Below, piece by piece: positions 1 to 9,893 of a stretch of 64,000 bases of DNA. The DNA lies in NCBI GenBank assembly GCA_946902985.2, contig OX336389.2, positions 1,015,653,441 to 1,015,717,440 on the forward strand. The letters run 5' to 3'. The stretch comes from Meconema thalassinum. Lineage: Eukaryota; Arthropoda; Insecta; Orthoptera; Tettigoniidae. The notes beneath the pieces were generated by a model. That model saw only the letters and a list, made by a program, of their open reading frames with translations, did no database searches and was not told where the DNA came from. A program made the position numbers and the translations under genes. Every line of letters starts with the position of its first letter. Position 1 is the stretch's first letter.

Positions 1-124
1 CCTTTTTTGTTACCCTTTAGTTAATTTTAGTTACCTTTGAATTCAAGATACGTCTGCGGTCTGCAAGCATAGGCGCTCATCACGCAGTGAAGAAAAACAG
101 CAATGAACTGTTTCTAAAGAGGTT

Positions 125-236
125 TTTTATTTATAGTATGCCTTTTAGTGCCAGGAGTGTCCGAGGACATGTTCAGCTCGCCTGAGTCTGTAGCTGCTTC
201 CAGCGGACACCCTTAGGGTGAGCTACAAGTTCCGTT
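125..236 (-). repeat. SINE 3' body fragment
   Basis: This piece matches the non-tRNA 3' half of the complete SINE at 38861-39197, sharing the run gtgtccgaggacatgttc and the block ending ggtgagctacaag. The tRNA head of that family is absent. It directly abuts a SINE with a different head (262-536), so this is either a truncated copy or the tail of a chimeric SINE. A T-rich run at its left end would be the poly(A) end on the minus strand. Confidence 0.75.
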
Positions 237-261
237 CAATTTTAAGTTACTACCAGATATC

Positions 262-536
262 AATGATACCTAGTCGTGAACGTTGGAACTTTGATAGAGC
301 GTTCCGACGAATTCTAACCTAACAATTTAGCTTCACACAAGTTTAGTCTGTGGAAGAATCTTTTACATGCCATAAATCTGTGACATGGGACCGCCGACTT
401 TACTTCCCCTCCGAAGGAAGGCATACTGAAGGATTGTTAACGCTTTTAAAAAATCCGACGACTTCGGCCGGGTTTGAACCCGCTATCTTGGGCACAGCAG
501 TTCAGCATGCTACCAACTACGCCACCGAAGTCGCTT
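262..536 (-). repeat. tRNA-derived SINE
   Basis: On the minus strand the element opens with a tRNA-like head containing an A-box-like run (ggcgtagttggtagc) and a B box (gggttcaaacccg). About 200 bp of non-tRNA body follows. A second copy lies at 26222-26482 and shares the block from gaacgttggaac to the tRNA head. No clear TSD is visible. It is not a working tRNA gene because the acceptor stem does not close. The ORF across it is incidental. Confidence 0.8.
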
Positions 537-671
537 TAAATGAAATTCACATAATGTTATAAACATTTAAAAAATAATAAATATATACTAGATATTTAAT
601 ATCCAATGAGTTGTTTCAGCTAATATGTCGTCATGTGCACAATATGTTGTTATAATTACGGTACCAAGAGG

Positions 672-1060
672 TTGCTCTGTTCTTGACCATTTGGCGAGAT
701 TTCCTTCGTCCGGCGAAGAAATGTATGCGATGTTACGCGATCGTCACCGAATTCTGTCTTCGCAGTCAAATACGGAGAAATATCAAGATGTCTCAGTTGT
801 TTGATGAGCTTCCCGTAGTTTTCACGATAGAACACGGAGAAAAATCGCGATTTAGATAATCAGTGTCAATTTTAGTCATTCGACGAGATTTCCATTGTCC
901 TTGAGGTCGGGCACAAGAAAATATAGCATTATTACGCAATCGCACTTGCTGTCCGTTTGACAAGAATACAGTTGTCCTCGTCATTGAATGCGGAGAAATA
1001 TCGCGATGTATCGCAATCGCTGCCGCTCTCGGCCGTTTTACCTTGTCCTCGAGATATTAT
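672..1060. repeat. degenerate CG-rich tandem duplication
   Basis: Two diverged units of about 190-200 bp lie head to tail. The motif gagatttcc, then gtcc, recurs at about 699 and 884. A tnttacgc-atcg block recurs at about 732 and 927. A cggagaaatatc-like block recurs at about 773, 833 and 990. CpG is locally commoner than in the surrounding DNA. No coding potential or known family is recognised; it may be an old satellite or part of an unidentified element. Confidence 0.5.
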
Positions 1061-1163
1061 GCGGCGCGAGTTTAAATGATTCAACTCGCCTTCAGAAGAT
1101 TTTCGTTACCCGTTTGTAAAATTCGTTACTTTTTCGTTACTTTCGTTACCGGTAGACACCCTG

Positions 1164-2280
1164 CCAACCTATTATAGTACTCCATCAGAGCACTTTGAGC
1201 CCATCTCCATTCCCAACCTCCTATTATAGTACTCCATCAGAGCACTTGGAGCCCATCTCCATTCCCCAACCTCTTATTATAGAACTCCATCAGAGCACTT
1301 TGAGCCCATCTCCATTCCCAACCTATTATAGTATTCCATCAGAGCACATTGAGCCCATCTCCATTCCCAACCTCCTGTTATAGAACTCCAACAGAGCACT
1401 TTGAGCCCATCTCCATTCCCAACCTATTATAGTACTCCATCAGAGCACATTGAGCCCATCTCCATTCCCAACCTCCTGTTATAGTACTCCATCAGAGCAC
1501 GTTGAGTCCATCTCCATTCCCAACCTATTATAGTACTTCATCAGAGCACTTCGAGCCCATCTCCATTCTCCAACCTCCAATTATAGTACTCCATCAGAGC
1601 ACTTTGAGCCAATCTCCATTCCCCAACCTCCTATTATAGTAGTCTATCAGAGCACTTTGAGCCAATCTCCATTCCATAACCTATTATTATAGTATTCCAT
1701 CAGAGCACGTTGAGCCCATCTCCAATCCCCACCTACTATAGTATTCCATCAGAGCACTTTGAGCCCATCTCCATTCCCAACCTATTATAGTACTCCATCA
1801 GAGCACTTTGAGCCCATCTCCATTCCCCAACCTCCTATTATAGTACTCCATCAGAGCACTTTGAGCCCATCTCCATTCCCTAACCTCCTATTATAATACT
1901 CCATCAGAGCGCTTTGAGCCCATCTCCATTCCCAACCTATTATAGTACTCCATCAGAGCACGTTGAGCCCATCTCCATTCCCAACTTATTATAGTACTCC
2001 ATCAGAGCACGTTGAACCCATCTCCATTCCCAGCCTCCTGTTATAGTACTCCATCAGAGCATGTTGAACCCATCTCCATTCCCAACCTATTACAATACTC
2101 CATCAGAGCACATTGAACCCATCTCCATTCCCAACCTCCTGTTATAGTACTCCATCAGAACACGTTGAGCCAATCTCCATTCTCAACCTCCTATTATAGT
2201 ACTCCACCAGAGCACTTTGAGCCAATCTCCATTCCCCTACATGCTATTGTAGCACTCAACCAGAGCACTTGAGGCCATTT
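1164..2280. repeat. minisatellite, about 49-53 bp unit, 22 copies
   Basis: Tandem array whose unit contains attatagtactccatcagag followed by cactttgagcccatctcc and attcccaacct. I count 22 copies of the gagca core. Units come in two lengths, differing by the presence of an extra cctcc-type stretch before tattatag, and the two alternate irregularly. The last unit (2230-2280) is the most diverged, as expected at an array edge. ORFs read through it only because the unit lacks stops in one frame. Confidence 0.97.
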
Positions 2281-2769
2281 TCATACCACAGCACGCAAGA
2301 AAGCTGCGTGCACATATATACATACATACAAAATAAAATGAAAAAATTGCATTTCCTACTTTGTTTGGGCGTGACTGATACCAACAAGCTGAAGTCAGAT
2401 GACATATAATGTGTATATGACACAGAATTAACTAGTGAAGAAGCATTACTTCAATCAATTATAATTATCAGTTTACACCATTCAATCAAATTCACAATGA
2501 ACCAGATTCTAGCAAAATATAAATTATTTCATGTCTTTTGGTCTTCATATTGAAACACAAAAGAAAAGAGAAACACAAGTGTGGCCTGCATTTACACTGT
2601 CTACTTCAGTCAAATGACGCAGGAGGTTAGATATCAAAGACGAACGCAATGACCAAAAATAAGATTATCTAGTAGTGGGAACGGATTCGGGCTAATCATA
2701 TTCAGAGGAAGCTTAAATATAATGAAATACTGTTGCGTTTACACATCCAACTAAATCTGTACTGGATTC
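2281..2769. other. AT-rich intergenic stretch
   Basis: No gene, SINE head or TIR is recognised. One local similarity is visible: the run attctagcraaatataaatta at about 2506 recurs at about 2766, at the edge of the next element. Confidence 0.5.
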
Positions 2770-3197
2770 TAGCGAAATATAAATTATTCTATATAACAAT
2801 CAAGCGGTCAGACAACAATCTCACACTCAATTCTTTGCAAACCTACTCAAATATCATGTACTATCGTCTATCGATAAAGGTCAAATCACCCATGCTCATA
2901 TAAGCTAACAGGTTTCAATTCAATGGTACATAGGACCTTATTCTCAATATAGAGTGCCACTTGTTCCTCACTTTCTCTCCGATGTTTTAGTACAATTTGA
3001 TTTATCGTATGGGGTGTAAAGTTGTATTCTTTGGCTATTTGTGTGATAGTTTTTATCTCTTAGTTGAAGCTTTCTGTTGTTATATGTATGCATATGGGTA
3101 ATTTGACACAATATTTGTGTAGGTTTGCAAAACATTGAGTGTAAGGTTGTTGTCTACCTCTTGATTATTATAGAATAATTTTATTCTGCTCTTGGAA
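2770..3197. mobile_element. foldback / long-TIR MITE
   Basis: The left arm (about 2770-2925) and the right arm (about 3060-3197, reversed) match over roughly 130-150 bp with small gaps. Both carry attattct-type sequence, then aatcaag, gacaacaa, acactcaa, tttgcaaacct, and finally caaatnacccat. A short non-repeated loop lies between them. No protein is encoded. The structure fits a non-autonomous foldback-type DNA element; exact ends and TSD are unclear. Confidence 0.7.
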
Positions 3198-3624
3198 ATT
3201 AAAATTCCGGCTTTCATGACAAAAGTGGCATTAAGGTAAATGCACCAATGGTCGTCATGTTAAGGGAGATTTAGACAAGAAATCATATACACCGTACACA
3301 TTTTGGTAAATTTAATCAACAAAAGCACTGTACCTAACCTCAAACTCTATTCAAACACTAGGAAAGACCAAATATCAAAGATATTCGTTTTAGGAAAAAT
3401 GACGTATTTTTTAAAAAAGTGTGTTTTTGCGCCAGTGTTCGGCACGATGTATTTGGATTTTTCCTATATTCGTCACCTGTTTGCACCAATTGCCGTCACA
3501 TTGTTAATTTTCCTTGTCTGCTGTTTATAATGCATTTCTGTCAATTGTTGCGTAATACACCGAATTATCGACTTGGAGGCTAACATTTACGAATAAAACC
3601 GTACCCGTAATTATGTTTTTTAAT

Positions 3625-3990
3625 GTATGTCTACCCCTTATTATTCCCGTTTTCTAACGGGGTCGGGGATGAGATGCGATGGAAGTCTTTGTGGCGATGG
3701 TTTTTACGGCCGGATGCCCTTCCTGACGCCAACCTCATGAGAGGAGTTAATGAGAGATGAAATGAATGATGGTGAATGAAACTGGGCAAGGATGTGGAAG
3801 GAAGCGGCCGTGGCCTGTCAGAAGGTACCGTCCCAGCATTTGCCTGGTGTTGAAAATGGGAAACCACGGAAAACCATTTCAAGGACGGCCGACGGTGGGG
3901 CTCGAACCCACGCGTCTACCGAGTCAGCAGAGAGCTTGGCCCCATGACCTAATGCTGCGCGTTAGCCAGCGTAGCCACTACTGTCGGTTT
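3625..3990 (-). repeat. tRNA-derived SINE inside the pogo-like element
   Basis: On the minus strand it starts with a tRNA-like head with B box gggttcgagcccc, continues into a body with tggttttccgtggtttccc, and ends near 3625. An 11-bp direct repeat tgttttttaat at 3614-3624 and 3991-4001 is the TSD. Head and middle are shared with the SINEs at 37805-38125 and 47625-47950, but the 3' third is different. This is one of the clearest cases of SINE tail exchange here. Confidence 0.88.
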
Positions 3991-4013
3991 TGTTTTTTAA
4001 TAAAAATGGAATA

Positions 4014-5168
4014 TTAAAAAAAAAAAGACGGCAACGGGAAGCGGGATTGGTGGGTTAGAAGACATACGAGCAGGAAAATATTGTAATTCTGCTCTAAACA
4101 AGTGAGACCACGGCATAACAGCCCGGAAAATGACCATTCGCCGAGGCCTAACACCGATTGTTGCCATAGAAACCCTCTGAATTCGCCACTCCTGTACATT
4201 TTTCTTCCAGGCAGTCTTTAGTATCTTAAAAACCCCTACATCCGTGGGTTGAAGTATGTGTGTGACATTAGGTAGTAAAGCGACCAAAACAATTCCATGA
4301 TCCTCACAAAATTTACTAGTATGTATGGTCAAGTGTGAGAAGTGCCCGTCTATGAATAATGTCAGGTAGAGGAATCTCCTTCTCAACCAACCCAGGATGA
4401 AATATGTTACTGAGAAATTCGTAAAACACTTACCCCCGTCATTCACCCGTTTGGCGATTTGCCAATGCCCCAGTGTGCTGGCATTGAGGCAATAATGATG
4501 TCTTGCGGCAGACGTTCATACTTGAACACTACAAGGGAAGGAAAAATATCGCCGTGGGCATTGCCTGTTAGAAGTACCGTCGAGCATTCTTTCTCATCCG
4601 AATTCACTTGCTGATATATTGTCTTGTAACCCCTGTTCGCCAGCACTTTTTTACCTTTCAGATTGAGAAAGAAAACCGTCCCGTCAGCGTTGAACAGTCG
4701 CCAAGGGTCTGTCAAAATAGACTGGAAGTCGTTTTCCACTGAATAGCTGTAGACTTCTGAAACCCAGGTTTTATTTTGATGTTCTGTAATTGCAGCACGG
4801 CTTACTGTCAAATTTTGAGGGGTTCGTAAAAGATAGACCTGGATTTCTTTTTATGAAAGATTCACGCCATTTCCTTCCTGGTGGCCATCTTTGAAAGGAA
4901 AGTCCCTCTTCAATTCTTGTGTAAGGCACTGGACGCTTTTGCAAATCGTCCTTTGTTACCGGGACTCCGCTTTTCGTAGTGAGACTACCCATTGAACTAG
5001 CATAGCCTCAGCTTCCTTTGTTAAAATGGAACTTAGCCCCATTTTCCTCTCTCTAGGAGACTTTCCTTTAATTTTGTCCGAGAGGGTGTTTCTCGGAACA
5101 CCATTCCTCTCCGCCGCCTTTTTAATACTCATGCCGTCCTCCACAACGGCCTTAATAGCAGCTTCCAT
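4014..5168 (-). pseudogene. pogo/jerky-type transposase, frameshifted
   Basis: Would encode a cut-and-paste DDE transposase acting on the TIRs of the surrounding element. Reading the minus strand, the N-terminus (5168-5070) has a psq-type helix-turn-helix (AAIKAVVEDGMSIKKAA, then GVPRNTLSDKIKG). A CENP-B-like second DNA-binding region follows in another frame (about 5040-4810). The DDE domain is then split over 4811-4443 and 4446-4100. The catalytic acidic residues appear as NADGT, FIDGHFSH and LQPTDVGVF. At least two frameshifts separate these blocks and the C-terminus runs into low-complexity sequence, so it is dead. Family assignment rests on the HTH plus DDE motif order. Confidence 0.85.
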
Positions 5169-5215
5169 TTGCTCAATATCATAATTCAGAACTGTGCGTT
5201 TCGATATATTGCCTG

Positions 5216-5266
5216 GGGCAGATGACCTCGTTGTTCCGCCCCTTAAAACAACAATAACTATCTAAC
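5216..5266 (+). mobile_element. 51-bp micro-retroposon (family ii)
   Basis: Insert starting gggcagatgacctcg and continuing to gccccttaaaacaacaataa. It is flanked by the perfect 10-bp TSD atattgcctg (5206-5215 and 5267-5276). The GGGC/GCCC ends can pair as a stem-loop and the tail is A/C-rich. Same family as 42384-42429, 50045-50094 and 63332-63391. Confidence 0.85.
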
Positions 5267-6650
5267 ATATTGCCTGAAAGCAAAGATTTAGTCTTAGAAT
5301 AATATATCATTTATCATCTCAATAAAAAAATCCTCTGTAGCACGCCTAGCCAAAAAAAACTAGGCCTACTGAGGTGCGGCCGTCAAGAAGAGAGACCTAC
5401 GTAATAATAACAATACCCTGTAAATGTTTATTGGTTGCGAAACGTTAACACAAACATTAACATTATCGTGCACTACTGTTCGTCACGAATGTGCTCTCAT
5501 GTTCGTCAGCTATGACGACTACTGGACACGATGAACAAATGATAACTTAATTAATACAGGGTACTTTAGAGCTACATTATAAGTATATTGCCGCTGTTAG
5601 TTAGGTCTTGCAAGGAGAAATGACAATGTGCCAGTTTTCGTCACAAATGACGAGCATTGTTAAAGTGCATTTTTTTAAATCCAGTGTTCGTCACCGGCAT
5701 TTCTATCAAAACTAGGCACGTGAGCACGAAATAACAAATCACATATGTTACAGAAACAATTACCAACTATATCACGCACTTGTAACATTTTAAAATGTCG
5801 GAACATAACACGCATGCACATAATTAACTCGCGCGCGTGCTTAGCACATGCGAGAAGCAAATGGCGCATCAAGACAGCTCAGCTCACAGGAGATGTTTGA
5901 CGCAGGGAATCACCTATTACATCGCACGCATGATTTCGCAAAGTTGCTCCTTATCGGCAAGGAAGGTATGACGCATCTCGTAAGAATTCGTGTGTTGAGA
6001 AAGACCCGTTGACATGCTAATTTTTTGTACTTATATACGAGAGTGAGGAAGACTGGATCAGTGACGAAAATCGGTAGTTACCTTATAGCGTATTAGTGAA
6101 ATTGGGTAACCTAGACAGGGGCAGGGGATGCCTAATCATGACAGGCCTAGAGCACCTGTATAAATCTGCCCCTACTGACAATTCATTTCAATAAACACCA
6201 CAATAATATCAGTCCTTAAGATGGAATTAAACAATTTTTTTGTCAGACCTACCATGTGAATTACTATGAGTTGGAATATTCTGTTTAGTCCCAGACCATT
6301 GGAAGCGTTTTCCGTAGGATCCTCCTCTCCCATAACGATGCCACTTTCCTCTGTAAGATGGGCGGTTGTCCATACTGACTGAAAAAGAAACATATACCGG
6401 TAATGAATGGGAGAAAAGGGAAAGGATGACTACAATTTAATAGTTCTCTCATGAATCAGAACTGAGAATTTTTCTAATTACATGCCTCTGTACAGAGAGA
6501 AATAATTTTTCATTTAATTTCGTTCCTTATGATGATTTTCAAATGACTAATGTTTGATGATTACAAAATGTAATATTGTGTTTCATTCCAGACATCTGGA
6601 CATAGCTTGAACACAAGTGAGATGCCAGTTCTCATAGTTTTGGTTTAGAG

Positions 6651-6957
6651 CACTGGTTCTTAACCGGTGGTCCGCGAGTGACTCGGGCGTGGTCCGCGGG
6701 AGAAAAGGGTCCACCAGCACGTATAAAAAAGTGGCCAATAAAAGTGGATTTTGAAAACGGTGTGCGTTGAACGAGAATCGTTCAAATGTATTCGCGGCGA
6801 TGACTATCAGGTTTTGAATTGAAATATCTTTAAAATAAGTGTTATTGACTAAGGGTTACAACTGATTAGGTGTATTGAGGAGGAGAGGGAGGGGGTCCGT
6901 ACATGATTCAATTTCAGGCTGTGTGGTCTGCAGAGTTCTACGGGTTCAGAACCACTG
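6651..6957. mobile_element. 307-bp hAT MITE
   Basis: The TIRs are CACTGGTTCTTAACC on the left and, reversed, CAGTGGTTCTGAACC on the right. The flanking 8-bp TSD gtttagag (6643-6650 and 6958-6965) is perfect. The 8-bp TSD and CA-start are hallmarks of the hAT superfamily. The interior has no coding capacity, so it is non-autonomous. Confidence 0.93.
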
Positions 6958-6965
6958 GTTTAGAG

Positions 6966-8239
6966 TTATAATGTAGACATTACAGTTTATAATGATGTAT
7001 TCTAAAAAATGAAAGAGTATTGGTCTGCTTACAGGATACCACATATGACGTGAAGAGTTTAGGCTTAGTTAAAGTGCAAATGTATATTTAATTTATTACC
7101 AGGCTGATAAGCTAGATCTTAGGCCCCTTAACCCCAGATTACTCACCTCTGTCACGAATAACATTATCACTAATAGCTCAACATCACACTTAACAACAGC
7201 AGTAAAATTCGTGCAATATTAGTGAAAGAAAATATGAAATTTAATATGTACTTGAATTAGCGTATAGTATGGCAATTCTAAGCAAATGCTGGGAAGGTGT
7301 CTCATTTCTTATAACCATGTCTGTTTTACAAGCATCGCCTCTAGTTCAAAACTAATGCGTAATTTCATACCAACACTACAAGAACACGGATCATCAGGCA
7401 TATACAGTACACCCATTAAAGCACAATAGATCAGTAACGGAAATATCTCCGACCATAAAAGCCAATAAATGCACCAATTAGAAACTAAACATGCATGATT
7501 ACTCAACAATAAATAATTCAAGCTTCTTGCTGCGCCTAGATGAAAGTAACATTATCACTAACCATTCGTCTCTCAGACAACGGCAGCTCTGTATTACAGC
7601 AATGAAACAAAGTAAGAAAAGACTTCCATGTTTCTTCAAGTCAGGACACACACTGGGAAAGCTACTGAGAAAACGAAGCAAAGAATGATACCAGAAGAGT
7701 GGGGGGGGGAAGGATTTCGTTCTTCGCGTGTCGTCCAGCATACGACTTATTATTAATTACTGATTATGATTTCCACTTTTTAATTGAAAAGTGGCAATCA
7801 TGGTAATTGTAGATTTCAATATGGGCCAAAATGGTAATTATGACAGCAGACGAATGGTTAGTAATCCAGAGTTGAAACAACTAGTTTATCACCACTGGTA
7901 TGAGAAGGTTATTTTAATTTAAAAAAATTGATATATGGCAGGTTTGGTGGGTTACATTATTGGTTTGTAATGGTTAGTTCTGGTCCTGCAGAATGGTTCA
8001 GGGTGCACTGCTATGTTGCCCTAACAGATCACCACCTCTCAATTAAGTTAATTGTAGCTGTTTTAGCACCAAATACAATAGCAACGAACGGTGCCTAGCT
8101 TGAAGCAACACTGAACGGAGTGGTCACTGGGTTATCTAGTGGCCTGAGGCAATTGTGTATCCTAAAGATCCCACACCCCATTGCATGAGAGGAAACATAA
8201 GCTACTGTCTTTCCCTGCAATATTTATGTTTCTAATGCC
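6966..8239. other. intergenic stretch with one SINE-tail remnant
   Basis: No gene is recognised. At 7103-7131 there is a degenerate copy of the family-i micro-retroposon hairpin (ggctgataagctagatcttaggccccttaa) lacking its usual tail. Otherwise it is AT-rich DNA with short chance ORFs. Confidence 0.5.
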
Positions 8240-8252
8240 AAATGGTAACATT

Positions 8253-8335
8253 TTTTTTTCTTTTTGACTCTGAGAGTCGCACATTTTTTCCGTATTGACT
8301 GAATCATAATATAATAAAAATTAAATTATATTAAA
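8253..8335 (-). mobile_element. 83-bp retroposed insert with poly(A)
   Basis: A 13-bp direct repeat aaatggtaacatt (8240-8252 and 8336-8348) flanks an 83-bp insert. The insert begins with a T-run on the plus strand, i.e. a poly(A) tail on the minus strand. It contains gagtcgcac and cgtattgactgaa; the latter resembles the attggccgactgaaa motif at about 46750 and 51655, so this may be a truncated end of that repeat. No protein is encoded. Confidence 0.8.
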
Positions 8336-9028
8336 AAATGGTAACATTCAAATGCATGTGGTATCCTCACCATTTACCGTAGGCTACTTATCTCTCTTTT
8401 TTTTTCTGGAATAGAATTCACCATTTTCTTATGTTATGTTAAACTGTACTTTCATTTCACTCAAATTGTCACGTTTAAATCTAAGCAATTGAATTAACTT
8501 TATTGTAATACTGATTATGTACCGGAATGTACAATCCCATCCTGGCTTCAACACTGCACCTAACAAAACAATTTCAAATAAATTACAAATAAAAACATAT
8601 CTAAGTACAATAATACTACCTTAAATGAGAGTAAAGGTACGACCAAAACGTATCAATATTCCAAAATGCATGTTATCATATATGTTACTACGAAATAACA
8701 TCACGCTTTCACTTCGGCAACAAATTGCAAATAACGCGCCAGTTATCCAGTTTAGCCAATAGACCAACGTTAACTTTCCGTCACAAAAGACACAGTACTC
8801 AGTGTATTATTAGATGGCAGATCGGAAGCCATGTTGCTATTATTGTACCTATATCAAAATGAATATCGGGGTTTTAAGGCTTTGTAGTATTTATTACAGT
8901 TAACTTACGATTACAAATAATACATCAAATGAAAGAGCATCTCAAACAGTTTGACTTACCTGTTCGTACCTGTACGCATATTGCACATTCACTGGTTCCT
9001 CCACCATCCATTAGAAGCGCTAGTAGCC

Positions 9029-9148
9029 AAGATGGCGGCTGAATCTGTAGTTCCTAAAGCTTATAGTTTACATGATCCTTGTCCTAAAGGATCATGTGTA
9101 TGTGCGTCCAGTACCAGCAGACCTAACCGACTTAAGAAAGAAGATTGA
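9029..9148 (+). CDS. candidate small ORF or first exon, unrecognised
   Basis: I do not recognise this product. The ATG sits in agatggcggct, the AAGATGGCGGC-type context common at insect and vertebrate promoters and start codons (a YY1-like motif). The 39-residue peptide MAAESVVPKAYSLHDPCPK and onward is Cys- and Ser-rich with a basic end (NRLKKED). An in-frame ATG-start reading (MASDLPSNN) also runs the opposite way from about 8834, so 8835-9028 could be a bidirectional promoter. The region is unusually free of mobile DNA. It could be a host first exon whose donor lies near 9100, a short protein, or chance. I favour a host gene edge at low confidence. Confidence 0.3.
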   Translation, partial: KMAAESVVPKAYSLHDPCPKGSCVCASSTSRPNRLKKED

Positions 9149-9893
9149 TGTAGTTGTTGCAACAATTATTCCAGAGACACTGAGCAAGGTTTGAGACGAA
9201 CTCGGCTATTGGCAACTCAAACTATCACTTGGGGTGCTACGGTCGGTCCAACATGACGGGGATAGGTAGGATAAAACACTCATCAATAACACAGGATTGC
9301 TATGGAACACTTTCGTATTATCCTGTTATAATCAGTAAATGTGTTCCCTAAATTACTGACAGTCTTATATTATGTACAACAGTGCGATACACGCGATCTA
9401 ATATTGTGTGTTCCACTGGATTTTATGTGTGAAATACGTATTATCAAGCATTGCTTGTTTGCAGATTGCAAGAGGGGGGGGGCTACTTCCATCTCCCGCG
9501 CTTCTCATCACGTGACATCTTGCTTGTTGTTGTTTGTGTTGCGTTGCTGGACACAGAAGTTTCTTCGCCCAATAACATCCGGCATGGGAATAGTCTACAG
9601 TAGCCATCGCAGTAAAATGCCGCAGCAAATTGGTCCATATGTTCAAAACCACTAATCTCTTGAACTTCGTTTATCACATTGCAACTGATGTCCACATTAT
9701 CCTCTTCACTATCGAAGCTGATCTTTAGCACTGATGTCTAAATTTATGTAATTATCGCACACGCCAAATATGAGAAATCAGGGAAAACAAGATCTATCCG
9801 TATATTTATATGGGTGACCAAAAAACCGAAAACCACACCCAGGAGCACCAGAAAGAATAACGGGAAGGACCCCCTAGGAGCCCACCTAAGATT

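Larger units (their letters stand above)
3236..6083 (-). mobile_element. pogo/Tigger-like DNA transposon (degenerate)
   Basis: The element is bounded by imperfect TIRs. The left end reads AGGTAAATGCACC and the right end, reversed, AGGTAACTACC; both then reach a TCGTCA motif. TA dinucleotides flank it at 3234-3235 and 6084-6085, matching the TA target of the Tc1/mariner-pogo superfamily. It encloses the broken transposase at 4014-5168. Two later insertions are nested: a SINE (3625-3990) and a 51-bp micro-insert (5216-5266). The motif TTCGTCAC is repeated near both ends and may be a transposase binding site. Confidence 0.7.

Noticed and set aside
1195..1383. ORF with repeated Ser-Pro-Phe-Pro peptides
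   Set aside because: Translation of the minisatellite; no start context or gene structure.
1164..2280. CRISPR-like regular repeat array
   Set aside because: Repeats are contiguous with no unique spacers; it is an animal minisatellite.
3631..4017. Overlapping 83-codon ORFs on both strands, and similar ORFs at 37794-38168 and 47718-48345
   Set aside because: All lie in tRNA-derived SINEs; the frames recur only because the SINE sequence recurs.
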